A stretch of 64,000 nucleotides of DNA from Sphaerolaimus hirsutus (GCA_964036195.1 OZ038455.1:15083855-15147854), one strand, 5' to 3'; positions 1-11,054 are shown, counted from the first letter of the stretch. Numbers and translations are program-made. Notes: generated by a model not told the origin, from the letters alone.

Positions 1-158
1 TTGACTTTCAAAATCACTACCTTGTATCTTACTGCCTATTTACAACTAGGTATTTGAAACTTAGGTATTTGATGCCAGGAATACATCTTTTAATTACAGC
101 CTTAGTGACAGCACATTCCATTCACTGCTCTGAATTGATTTCACATCTAATAATTCAG

Positions 159-365
159 GCACTCCACATGTTTACTGCAATGGGGCAAAAGCGCCAGAAT
201 ACAACCCCATTGAAGTATTGCCAGAATCTGACAACCCAATGGATGATGTTGTGGAGCTGACCACTTTGCAAAAAGGTGAACGATTTGTGAAAAGTGAATT
301 TGTTCATTCAAAGTCAAAAAGTGGTAGGACTGAAGCTATTTATGAGGTGCCGCTGAATGGCATAA
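159..365 (+). CDS. candidate internal exon, unknown product
   Basis: An open stretch of 68 codons is bounded by a possible acceptor (AATTCAG at 152-158) and a possible donor (GTGAAG at 366). It is phase 1 at both ends. The translation is hydrophilic and charged (for example ESDNPMDDVVELTT and KGERFVKSEF), which looks more like protein than most shadows here. I do not recognise a family. No partner exon is visible, and the upstream part would lie outside the window. It could be an exon of a + strand gene, a transposon-encoded fragment or chance. Confidence 0.22.
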
Positions 366-708
366 GTGAAGCATGTGTGCCCACATGTTGGCATATTGCC
401 AGCTTGTTTTTATTAAATTGCTTTGCATTGTTACACTGACATTTTGCAGTTCTTCTTCAAAAACGCATTTTTGCAATGTTGTTCATTACACGCTTCTTTT
501 TCACCTAAAATGGGATACTCATCATTGTTGTATTGAGAAATGCAAAACAGTATTGAGTAACACATGATTACGTTGCGCTTTGCACTTTTTTCTTCCATAA
601 ATTATATTAATTCTTTATTACCGAATTTCCTCTAATTATCCCCCATTGAATTCATCCCACCCCCCCCCCCCCCCTTGAAATACCCCGTCTAGAATAATGT
701 ACATCATG

Positions 709-957
709 TATACTCTGCTTACTTTACACCTTGGACGCATGGTTCCAGCTGGAAGTGTGCCAATGATGGTTAACGCGTGTGAGTTGCATAAAAAGATGCA
801 AAATTGATTGTTGTTATAGTGTTATTCATAAACATACACACATCGATGAATTTTTTTCATCTTTTTACGGAAATCGCATGATTTAATGATCATTTGCACG
901 CTTCCAACACGAGACATAAATCAGTGCTAGGGCAGAGTATCATGTACGCCGAGTATA
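709..957. repeat. TATACTC-ended palindromic MITE, copy 1
   Basis: It begins TATACTCTGC and ends GCCGAGTATA. Inside is an inverted pair around GGAAGTGTGCCAATGATGG and TGATCATTTGCACGCTTCC. Related copies lie at 9639-9840, 31148-31342, 41917-42166 and 50284-50525. It is non-coding, and a TA target site is likely. Confidence 0.6.
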
Positions 958-959
958 TG

Positions 960-1649
960 TAGGGTTCAAACGGGATCCCGATGCCGATCCCGAATCCCGA
1001 GAAATTTCGGGATTTTGTGGTCCCAATCCCGATCCGATCCAGAAACCTCAATCCCGATCCCGAAATCTCAAAAAGCCAATCCCGATCCCGATCCCGGAAA
1101 AATTCACACACACAAAAGGTCCCAGATATGGCACTTTTAAAGGACCGTTTTTTAGGCAGTTTGCAAAAAATTTCGGCGCCAGGGCGCATTTCCCCCACCC
1201 CCCTCTCTATCTCTGTTGCGTGGGCATGGACACCACTACTAATGTACACGATACAGTGCCCATTACCATAGTTAAAGGTTAATATACATGCTTAATGTAG
1301 ACAGTGGTGTGAATGCCAATGCCAGGCCCCCATTACGCAATGCCTAAATGAATCTATAGCATTGTTTTGCATGTCAATTTAATCCAATGCTTCTGGCATC
1401 CATTGTTTTTGGTGTTTTGGGTCATTTGGTGAAATATCAGGAACCCCCCCCCCTGAAAACCAATTTTTAGGCCTAAATCCCGATCCCGAAAAAACACCAA
1501 TCCCGATCCCGAAAGGTCAATCCGGATCCCGATCCCGAAATCTCAAAAAGCCATCCCGATCCCGAAAGGCCAATCCCGATCCTGATCCCGATCCCGAAAT
1601 CTCAAAAAGCCAATCCCGATCCCGAAAAGTCAATCCCGTTTGAACCCTA
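960..1649. repeat. hAT-like element filled with CCCGAT repeats, copy 1
   Basis: Ends are TAGGGTTCAAACGGGAT and ATCCCGTTTGAACCCTA. The interior is a diverged array of CCCGATC units plus a short unique core. The flanking 8-mers (AGTATATG, CATGTATG) match at only 5 of 8 positions, so the target duplication is not secure here. The second copy at 32914-33497 has an exact one. RDRDRD-like open frames in it are repeat shadows. Confidence 0.7.
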
Positions 1650-2066
1650 CATGTATGCAATGTATATGGGTGTATAAATTGCAGTGAATTTACAACCCAG
1701 TTACACATAAATTAATAAATGACGAAATATGCTAGACGAAGGAATAGAGCCCCCTCGATATAACTCCCCCTCAAAATTTCTGGTGAAATACCTAATAAAC
1801 CCACTGAATGCATTTTGAGGAAATACGGTATTGATATTATATTTAGATACTCAAGCCTGATGTGCAACTGAGATTGAATGTCATGTTACTGCAAATTTTC
1901 TTACAAATTGGTTGGGATTGCCACAACAAAAACTTATTTGCATGGTAGAGTGTTTTATTTGGAAATGTCATACATTCACCATTCATTTTTAGATCTCTGC
2001 ATCAATTTTATCAGAAATTGTCATAGAAATTTTGAAAAAGAAATAAACAATGAAAGATTGATCGTG

Positions 2067-2072
2067 TTTATT
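2067..2072 (-). promoter_or_regulatory. candidate poly(A) signal for the Shaw gene
   Basis: AATAAA on the minus strand, about 185 nt downstream of the Shaw stop codon. The 1831-2257 stretch holds no other recognisable feature and fits a 3' UTR. Confidence 0.35.
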
Positions 2073-2257
2073 TATACCCATGTAAAATAATTACGTAAAA
2101 TTTATATTATGAACTTTTTACGTGATCCAGCTTAGTTTACATCAATCTGCAAATTTTACATCAATCTATAATCACATCTTCACAAATATTTTCGGTAAAA
2201 TATTTTCATACCACTGAAAACATGTCCACCCGCCAAATCAGCACCGAAACTAGCCAA

Positions 2258-5200
2258 TCACTCGATAGAACCCCTGCGCCTGGCTAAACGGGCGTTTCTT
2301 TGCGCCCTTTTCGGCATCTTACTCCTCACCAAAGAATGCGAGTAAAAATTAGTGAAATTGTTGACGATCACGGGCACGGGCAGGGCGATTATCAACACGG
2401 AGAGGAGTGCGGCGCCGGCGCCGACGCACTTGCCCAGCCACGTGTTCGGCACCATGTCGCCGAAGCCTGACAGGGTGATCTTGGTGTTGGGTGTTACATG
2501 TTGGTTTTTTGTTGATATGGGTCTGTGCGTGTACTGTTCATGTTAACCGCTCAAAAAATTTCGCACATGTTTTTTAATATAAGAAATTTTTTTATTTTGC
2601 TTGTATTTTGTCCCGTTTTTTTCCAGGGAGTATATTTTCTTATTAGAAGAAAATGTAAAAAAAATCTTTCATTTATTAATTTTTTCTACCCCCTTGAAAC
2701 AAATGGATGAGGTGTATCGATCCTGTAAACTAAACCTCGTTAAACTGAACCAAGATTTTCCTTATCCCACAAATTACACCCACGGCCAGCCGCGGTCGCA
2801 CTAACCAATTGTGCACAAGGTAACAATGGCCCACCACATTCCCACGGGGATGCTGTCGAAATCGTTGTCTTGGTTAGGGCTCATTCTTTCCGCGTAGAAA
2901 ATCAGCGCTGCAAACATCACTATGCCCAGTAGCGTGAAGAAAGCGAGAAGTAAGAGTTCTTTTGCTGACGCGCGGAATGTCTGCGTTTGAGTTGCGCACT
3001 TTTGAGTGTTATTTTGAATCAGAAAATGGAAATGAGAAGCGTGAAGACATTTTTCCAATATTTTGGTTGAAAACTAGTGCGTATAGGATTATCGTATTTC
3101 CTCGAAATACTCGCATGGTGTTTATTATTTCGCCAGTAAATTTCCAGGTGGGTTTATTCGAGGGGTTTTTTTTATCCGTCGGAAATTTTCGCGGAGGACA
3201 GTAGGTAGTCAATAATAGGCTTTTATTGGTAATAAAACTGACAATAAAGAAGATAATAAGAGGAATTTGTGTGGGGTCTATTTTTCCCCAGCTCGCTCAG
3301 ACCTGGCCCCAGATTTAATTGGGCAGACAAATTTTTGCCCTCCCTGCCCGGCGCCTGACACGCCCGTCACGCCTGCCAGGCGCCTGACATGACCGAGCGC
3401 CTGCCAGACGTGCCCTCACTCGTGCCAGATTTGCCCAAAACATGGCTAACGAGATTTAATTGTGAGGGCAACTCAGGTAAAATCAGGCGAATCAAAAAAG
3501 AAAAAAAATATTCTGCCCTGCACCCTCAGGGATGCAGGGCAGGTGTTTTTTTTTGTTTTACGATATTTTTTATTGAAAATAAATGTTGAATATGAAATAT
3601 TGTTCACTTCAAAGACCCTGTAAAGTGTCGAATGTCATGTAAAAGCCCCTGTAAAGTGCCATGTGTCATGCAAAACTGTTAAAAATCGCCATGATCTTTG
3701 CTGCAAATGCATACTATTATTATTTATAACTAAAACGGCGCTGTCTACGAATATGACGGTTGCTAAGATGTTTCAAACATGATGTCCTGTAGTCTATGTG
3801 CGTGTGTCTGTGGCTGCTGTTCCTATGCTCATGTGTTCAATGTCTCATGAGGTGCCAAGCTTTTTTTTGCACTTTTTTATCAACCACTAATTTAGCATGT
3901 TTAAGTTACAATCAAATTTGTAACAAAAAGGATATTAATTTTTATTGGAAAATTATTTTTGCACTAACCATTCTGTAATTTGGCTGTGATTTCAACTTAA
4001 CCTTGCACATGACTTTAACATGCTTAACTACAGGTTGCTTAAAAAGTGCAAAAAAATTGGCACCTCAAGAAGGATACAAACACAAGGACCTGCGAACTCC
4101 CAGAAGAAACACATACACATGGACCACATGACGTTTTGCCTGTCTAGCCGTAGCAACCATCATATTCTTGCACAGATTTTTTGAAATTTGAACAATTAAA
4201 ATAAACATTTGTGGTGACAACTTTAAACATTTTCTATTGCATCAGACATTTTACAGGATATTTTACATGACATTTGACATTTTACAGGGTCTTTTACGTG
4301 ACACATGACATTTTACAGGGAATCTTACACTTACCGTATTTCTCCGTTTATAACACCCGGGGGTTATACAAAATCGGAGCTATTTTCAGCGATCTTTTTA
4401 AAAACTTGTATAACACCCGGGTGTTAGATCAAGGGGGTGTTATACATGGGAAGTTCATTTAAATAGTAGCCAAACGTGCGTGCCATGGAATTACAATGAG
4501 TGGCGCCACGCACAATATTTGAATTTGTTCCATTTGAGACAAGCCAATTCAATGTTTTTTCAACATAGCATAGCACCCCCGGGGTGCTTTAAAATTGTGT
4601 AACACCCCCGGTGTTATGCACGGGGGGGTGCTATAAACGGAGAAATACGGTAGTGTTTTTTTACAGGGTCTGGGACAGCCCCTGGATGCCGCTCAGCTAT
4701 CTATGTATCCCGAGGCAGTAATTTTCGCTACTATCTCCTGCCCCCCCCCCCCAAAAAAAAAATAATCGCTCAGCAACAATCTATCCCCCCGTGTAGCAAA
4801 TTATGAGCGATTTTGCCCTCATTTTTTTGCCCAAAATCACTCAAATTCGCTCCATTTTGAAAACTTTGACCTACATAATTGCTATTTTTATCTTTATACA
4901 TGGTTATGTACCTATTTTTGGCTTATTTTTTTATATTTATGGCGATTTCAAAATTTTTGGCCGGCTGCCATGTTTTTATAAGACGTATGTCCGATTTTTC
5001 TTTTTCTTTTCGGGAGTAAAATCCCTCCCGACACGCCCGTCGCGCCAGGCACCTGACAGCTGCCGCCCGGCACGCAATTAAATCTCGATTTGTCTGGCAG
5101 TCGGGCGGCGGCTGTCAGGTGCCTGGCGCGACGGGCGGGTCCGGCGGGATTTTACTCCTGAAAATAAAAAGAAGAATCTGACATACGTCTTATGCAAACT

Positions 5201-8200
5201 TGGCAGCTGGCCAAAACTTTCGAAATCGCCATAAAAATAAACATAGGTATATAACCGTGTATAAAGATAAGAATGGCGATTACGTAGGTAAAAGTTTTCA
5301 AAATGGAGCGAATCTGAGCCGTTCTGGGCAAAAAAGGGGCGGGCGGGCAGGCGAGAATGCATGCCAATTAAATCTCGACTTGCCAGACACGCCCGTCATG
5401 TCCTCCCTCTCAGGGATAATCTGCCCAATTAAATCTGGGGCCTGGGAGTATTTCGAGGGGCATATAATTCGAGGTAATACGGTATTTCAACCAACCAAAA
5501 ATAGTGGTCGTCAATGAAAACTGAATGAAACAGAACATACCGACCACGGGAAACGATCACAAATCAATTACCATAGTTTTCCGAATCGGGCAAACAAACG
5601 CAATATGAACTTATCGAAAAGTACACTAACTTGGACTAAAATCTTCAGTCCAGATGAGTGCCTAGTGAGTTTGAGCAGCCGCAAAATTCTGATTATCGCA
5701 ATAAAGTCGGCATTCTTTGACGTCAAAAGTACATCGTTCAAACCAACATATTGCAGTATGTGATTCAACCAGAATGATGTCGTCGCTGTCGCATCGATGA
5801 TGTTCAACCATTCACAAATAAAGATTTTCTGGCGGATAAGGGAATTTTTTGGGAATGTGAAAGGCTTTTCATTTATGTGGGTGGCAAACTAGACCCGGGT
5901 GGGTGGCCGACCGTCCCAAACCTTTTTTATAGTAGTGTATGTTTTTTACAGCACCCCCGGGTTTTTTCAGGATTTAACCCCCCCCCCCCCCCCTAAAACG
6001 CGGGCTGCGACTGGAATGACCCGCTGATTGGCTGACTTGGGTACGGAGCTGTTTAGAATGTAAAAATTTCATAAATCATAAAATTTTACAGCCGGCAAAT
6101 GTCAATTTTACATCGGGTCATTGCATGCAGGGGAAGTTATTCAGGGTTTATTTTGGAGGATTTATGGTATTTATGCCATCTGAAAATGGAATTTCTAACC
6201 TTGTGTGGACAGGTGAGTAATCTGACAACAAGTTCAAACGCGAACCATACGTTGCATATGATTTCAACATATTCAAATGCGTCGTGCATGGTCGTTTTCA
6301 CTTTGTAAACTGGCATCGGGGACATCGGAGTTGTTAAAAGTACCTAGATATAAATGTAATGTATTTAATTTTTAGCACCCTTGAATACAGAAAATCAAAA
6401 GTAGGGTGAGTAAACGTAAAAGCGAGTATTTTTCCACGGAAAATGTAAACGTGAGTAGAAATTTGTAAAAGAAAAATGTAAATATTCGATTTGTCGGTTT
6501 CCCAACTCGTCGCAAGCAATTTCCATCATTTCCGACGCCATTTTCGCAGCCGTTTGATTCGTTTGAACCGTTTCTATTTTTATATTCATTCCAAACTACA
6601 AAACAAATATTTAATATCGAACCCGGATTACATTTTATGTGCTCGCGTATGTACTTTCAAAAAGTACGCGAAAAGCTCAGTACCTACAGGTATTTTTTGT
6701 GGAAACGTAAACGTATTTACTATACGTATTCCTCGAGTAAACGTGAATACCTTTTAACAACTATGGACATTTTAAGCAATAAAATCTGTTCTGTGTTGTT
6801 TCCATTTGAACTGCTGACGTTCACCATATGTTCGGCCAACGCGATGGCATTCTGAACTCTAGCTGCTAGGACCATTGCTGAACTTGGATAATATTCATTG
6901 TCATCTTGTGACATATTGCTGCCGATTTCTGAAAGAGAACCACTCTTTTCTGAGAAAGAGAAATAATTTCTGATGTCGTGTTGCTGGAGGAATGTGGGAA
7001 AGATGGCACCCAGCGCCAATGGCGCCACAAAACATTGGCGCCGCCATCACGCGGAGCCCCAGGTCAAGTATTTCAAATGGAGTTATATTGTGTCGCAATT
7101 TTCATCACAGGAACAATATCTCTACCATTCCTCCACAGATTTTCGCCAGTTACGACTTAAAATGATCAGAATAGTCTGGAGATCGCATTTTTATTCTCAG
7201 ATCATCTACCGTATATACTCGAATAATCCCCCCGGGGAATTCTTTTTTCGTCAGACTTTTTTGAGGGAGGAACTATTCGAGGGTGGGAATTATTCAAGGG
7301 AGTAATTATTATTTCGTCACTAATTTTAAGCACGTTTCTATGAACTGATTTCATTTATTCATTGAATAACATGTAATTTCTGTACAAATTCGATGCAAAA
7401 ACTTTATCATATGCCTAAAGGTATTTGAGTGGAGGAATCATTTTTTCCTTACTCGTATAAGAGGGGGGAATTATTCCAGGGGGAATCATTCAAGGCAGGG
7501 GAATTATTCGAGTATACACGATATATTAATGTTCGTCATGACAATAGCATCACTCATCGCACAAAAACACAGAAGAAATCGAACGAACCATGCGAGTGTT
7601 GCTTTTGTTCACCGTCAGTTTCACTTAACTTCGCCGTATAAGACCACTCGGGCGATTCCAACTGCGGCTCCAACAGCCTGGGGTCCGTTTTGATGCAGAA
7701 AGTGGCCACGGAGATGATCACAATGCTGATGGAAATAACCGCGATGGCACGCGCCAAACGGCTGCGAGGTGCAGTTTGCATTCTCAACTGTGGGCTGGTG
7801 CAATGTGAAATTGATGTTGTCTATCGGTTAGCGCGCTTGTGTTCTTTACCACATGCACGTGTTCGATTCCCGCTAGTGGCAGTGCATAATTTTGCACTCT
7901 TTATATTTACCTATATGGCATGTAGGTATTTACACAATATATACCGTAAATGCTCCAATAAGGCGACGGTCGGTTTATTGTTTTCAGCACATTTTTGGGG
8001 GTCGCATTATTGGAGAGGGTCGTATTGTATTTTTCAAAAACTCAACAACTCAACTTTTCATTTAACGCGTATGAGCATGGCACCGTAAAGTTATAGGTAA
8101 TCACATCAAAGCCACAAAATTCTCAAAATACTTAATATTCGGGTTCAACGATATCAATTAGCGGCGTCCGAAGATTGCGACATAGTTTTTCTTTTTTCTT

Positions 8201-9562
8201 TTCTTTTTCTTTGGGGGTCGGATTATTGGAGGGAGTCGGATTATTGGAGAGGGTCGCTTTATACTTACACAACGTGCCAAAGGGGGTCGTACTATTTATT
8301 GGAGAGGTCGCTTTATTGGAGGGGTGTCGTCCTAATAGAGCATTTACGGTATGCAGCATTCGCGCACTCACCTATAGGTTGGTTCATCGAAGTGCGCCCA
8401 AACGAGCGGTTTGATCTTCTGCCAAGCGTTGAGTCTGCCGGCGTAGAAATCGTCCTCCCAGCCGAACACCTTGGCAGTTTCCTCGTCGTCGTTCAGCAGC
8501 GACGACTCCTTGTCCAGGCTGTCGATCACCGCCAGCGTTTCTTCTGTTTCCCTGAATAAGCCGATCAATGAGATGATGATTAAGCCGATCAATGAGATGA
8601 TCATTTTTATAACTCTTTGCCGACAGTTACTGCTCAACTCGTGTTTTCAATTTGTGATTAATTGTGTAAATTTTGTGAAGATTAATTGAATCAGCGTAGT
8701 TGTGTAAAAGGCATCGAAACGTTCTTCTTCTCATTGCACTTCGACCTTCGTCGTGAGAAAATACACGGTATTATTTCTCAGTAAGCCCAAAGTAAAGTCA
8801 AAGAGACTCAAACCCACCTATGATTTGTATAGGTCATCCAACAGCAGGGCTCAACCTGGTTCATGTCCAGACCCCAGAATGACAACTCCTCCTCGAAAAG
8901 GGGGCCGCACACGTTCGTGGGGTAGTGCAGCTTGCCTGAATGAATTGAGATACCCGTTGCGACCCCCAAGAGCCAATGGCGCCAGAGCAAAATGGCTTCA
9001 AATGGCGAAAGCGTCAAAACCAGTGATGGAAAAGCTCGATGGCACTTGCGTCAAAAAAAGCGCCATGGCGCTTTCGGCATTTGGCGCTATTTTGCTGCCG
9101 CGCCAGGAACAAAACAAACAGATTTGGAAATTCTTTGGAAACATATTTCAAGCATTCCGAACTGTTACCTACCTTCATTTCATCAACAATACCACGGGTG
9201 GCTACGCGAGTCATGGATATCCTCGAAACACAAACAGAAGAAAAAATCAATCGAACATACGACAGATACATTTATGAGACAGTGTAATATAGGGACAGGG
9301 CGATGAACAACATTTAAATGTGAATAACACGAGCACCACTTTTATAAGTATGTAATAATGTACCTGTTCTATAGTAATTCAATATCTCTTGGAAAACACC
9401 TGGGTGCCGGTCAAAGAAATACTCATTGAGTATTGGGTCGAAGTTTGACAAGTTTGGAGTCAATCTTGACAATCTTGTTGCAGGTATCCTCATTAAAACG
9501 TGTTGGTATGTCTCGTATCTAGCTCCGCCCACATTGAGTACAACCCTGGGGTCGCTTTCCAT
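2258..9562 (-). CDS. Shaw/Kv3-type voltage-gated potassium channel, 8 exons
   Basis: A plasma-membrane delayed-rectifier K+ channel subunit, expected to be tetrameric. Exons 5' to 3': 9562-9364, 8935-8818, 8551-8372, 7794-7613, 6309-6200, 5828-5631, 2980-2806 and 2466-2258. All phases agree and give 456 aa. T1 domain (about residues 5-105): [39 protein letters not shown] and EPCCW, the Zn-binding H/C/CC set. S1 is near 180-200, S2 contains [12 protein letters not shown], and S4 is [21 protein letters not shown]5, the pore and filter T-I-G-F-G-D (386-391) follow, then S6 with the PVPV gate motif and a short basic tail. Shaw identity comes from the T1 and S4-S5 sequences. GFGD in place of GYGD is odd. 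Exon 4 could instead start at 7782 (TTGAG acceptor), losing 4 residues in frame. Its donor could instead be TTAA|GTGAAA (7624). The start is ATGGAAAGCGAC, nine codons before the conserved GG. Confidence 0.9.
4332..4652. repeat. CCGTATTT MITE, CTCCGTTTATA subtype
   Basis: Ends are TACCGTATTTCTCCGTTTAT and ATAAACGGAGAAATACGGTA, a perfect inverted pair of about 20 bp. The interior repeats TAACACCCGGGGGTTATA-like palindromes. A TA dinucleotide lies at each end. The same subtype recurs at 35340-35756 and in part at about 28570-28645. Confidence 0.75.
4803..5370. repeat. imperfect ~560 bp palindrome
   Basis: Two arms of about 270 bp read inward to a centre near 5090. Both strands translate to near-identical peptides (KTYVRFFF...SGVKS...[10 protein letters not shown]), which shows inverted duplication. 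The centre is GC-rich (GCCAGGCACCTGACAGC against GCTGTCAGGTGCCTGGC). The open frames on either strand are by-products. Foldback element, non-coding. Confidence 0.7.
6329..6762. repeat. AGTTGTTAAAAG-ended element in Shaw intron 4
   Basis: Exact 12-bp terminal inverted repeats AGTTGTTAAAAG (6329-6340) and CTTTTAACAACT (6751-6762). The interior carries GTAAACGTGAGTA-type motifs, also seen at 38090-38340 and 48354-48809. Its edge lies 20 bp from the 3' splice site of Shaw exon 5, so it probably supplies that intron's branch-point region. Confidence 0.65.
7207..7533. repeat. CCGTATTT MITE, CTCGAATAATCCCC subtype
   Basis: Left end TACCGTATATACTCGAATAA, right end TTATTCGAGTATACACGATA. The interior has repeated GGGGGAATTATTC motifs in both orientations. 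It lies in Shaw intron 4. Just upstream (6990-7060) is a fragment of the GGCGCC-arm family. Confidence 0.65.
7942..8351. repeat. CCGTATTT-like MITE occupying most of a Shaw intron
   Basis: Ends TACCGTAAATGCTCCAATAA and CTAATAGAGCATTTACGGTA. The interior is GGGGGTCGxATTATTGGAG in alternating orientation. The element takes up about 410 of the 577 bp between Shaw exons 3 and 4 and stops about 15 bp short of the donor (GTGAG, 8371-8367). Confidence 0.75.
8557..8604. repeat. tandem duplication, 2 x 24 bp
   Basis: Two copies of TAAGCCGATCAATGAGATGA plus four bases differ at one position. They lie immediately upstream (on the minus strand) of the acceptor of Shaw exon 3, so they occupy its branch-point region. 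Confidence 0.85.
8965..9110. repeat. GGCGCC-arm element fragments in Shaw intron 1
   Basis: Runs such as CAATGGCGCCAGAGC and AGCGCCATGGCGCTTT surround an AGTGATGGAAAAGC terminus-like motif near 9023. Fragments of the family described at 11055-12312. Confidence 0.5.
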
Positions 9563-9638
9563 TTCAAAAAGGTGCAGGATAGTTGCGATATTCTTCTAGA
9601 TGATCAGGAACTGCTATGAAAGAGAGCGATATAAGACT

Positions 9639-9840
9639 GTACTCCAGTGACTTTACACCTTGCACGCATGGTTCACGCTGGAAGAGTGCCAACGCTGTTT
9701 TATAAAGTTATACGTGAACGTACTCAAAACAATGAATTTTTTTTTTACAAAAATCGCTTTTCGCATGCTTCAATCAACATTGGCACTGTTCCAATGCGAC
9801 ATTAATAAATGCGAGTAGAGTATTATACGCACCGAGTATA
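9639..9840. repeat. TATACTC-type MITE, diverged copy
   Basis: It begins TACTCCAGTGACTTTACACC, continues with CACGCATGGTTCACGCTGGAAG and ends CACCGAGTATA. It is the same family as 709-957. It lies about 80 bp upstream of the Shaw start codon region, so it could sit in the promoter or 5' UTR. The stretch 9841-10221 shows nothing I recognise. Confidence 0.5.
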
Positions 9841-10221
9841 GGTATAATGAACTTCGAAGTAAATATTTATTTATGTAATTAGGTGCCTACTTGTACAATT
9901 AATAGGACATAGTTCCATGACATATATTTTGGGAGAGAGGAATATGTATGTAGTGCAGTAACCAGGGTTCAGACGGGACTCAGATACCTTGGTCGCCTTC
10001 TTCCCTCTAAAAACTTCCCCGACAGACAAAAATATCCACTTCGACATCTTTGAGCGAATGAAGTAATGAAGTAAAGCTACAAAAGTTTTGCGCTTTCAAA
10101 TTTTTTAGTTGTGCATAAGCAAGATACAAATAGGTAATTAAATATAGTAGTAGCGACATGCCTGTTTATAATTATCAAACAAAACAATAACATGTTTTGT
10201 TTGGCATGCACCACACAGAGT

Positions 10222-10748
10222 TAACGATGGCAAACCCTTCGAAAAAAGTATTCAAATTTTGAAGTGTTTTTTCCTAAAACAGCATTTCAAATTTGATTTT
10301 TTCCGAAAATAGTTTTTCAATTTTCAAATTTAGTTAAATTTTTAAATCTTTTTTGATTACTTTTCGAATTTTCAAATATTTTGTATTATTGTTCGAATTT
10401 TATTGTATCTAATTATTGCATTTTCGAATTTTTCTGGTGAATTTTGAATACACATTCATGTCTTTCAGCCTTCAAAGCTGTAACCGCAGAGTGCAGACAC
10501 ATCTACACATTTTCATTCCGACACTACAAAGACATATTCATGAGAAATTGTTGTTTTGTGTTGCGTTTCTGCATTTTATATACATTTTCAACCGAAACAT
10601 GAGAAAAAAAATTGAAAATTGAAAACCGTTTTCAAATTTTTCTAAAAAAATCGATTATTAAGTGTTTATCTAGAGGTGAAATAGAAATTTGTAAAGTCAA
10701 ATAGAAATTGAAAATTGAAAACGTTTTCGAATTTTTTTGCCATCGTTA
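10222..10748. repeat. hAT-like element, TAACGATGGCAAA ends
   Basis: Ends TAACGATGGCAAA and TTTGCCATCGTTA. Flanking 8-mers CACAGAGT and CTCATAGT agree at 6 of 8. The interior is made of TTTTCGAATTTTC-like runs. Related pieces lie at 23447-24570, 25340-25575 and 39105-39400. Confidence 0.65.
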
Positions 10749-11054
10749 CTCATAGTTGAGTAGGTTTGTAAGCAGCTACCTAAATGGAAGCGGTGTGTGT
10801 ATGAATAATTAGTCCTATCTACAGAAACACTGGAGAACACTTGTTACCTTTGTTATTTATAGGAATAGGGAGGTAAAATTTTTTGAACTTGTCCAAATAC
10901 AATTAGGATTGAATTAGTCCAAATACAATCCCTATTCCTTAAAAAAAATTTTCAACTGAGAAACTAAAATAAACATTAGTGGTATTTTCGAGTTGACCAC
11001 TCTCATACACGTGTACATGTTTAGATATGAATATGTCAACTTAAGCTGCCTGAC

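Larger units (their letters stand above)
621..1828. repeat. CCGTATTT-type MITE, split by two younger insertions
   Basis: The left end is a mutated CCGAATTTCC at 621 and the right end is GAGGAAATACGG at about 1817-1828. The interior shows the family-typical C-rich runs and the ATGTACATCATGTA/CATGTATGCAATG motif. That motif is interrupted by the TATACTC element (709-957) and the CCCGAT element (960-1649). The nesting gives the order of insertion. Confidence 0.6.
3088..5491. repeat. composite transposon nest filling the largest Shaw intron
   Basis: An outer CCGTATTT-type element has its left part at 3088 (CGTATTTCCTCGAAATAC) and its right end at 5466-5491 (AATTCGAGGTAATACGG). Inside are copies of a motif family TGACATTTTACAGGG (about 3600-3680 and 4230-4325, also 4660), a complete MITE (4332-4652) and a long palindrome (4803-5370). 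No coding exon is visible between 2981 and 5630. Confidence 0.5.

Noticed and set aside
7830..7880. tRNA-like A and B boxes (GGTTAGCGCGC and GTTCGATTCCC).
   Set aside because: No acceptor or T-stem pairing could be drawn. At most a decayed tRNA-derived repeat.
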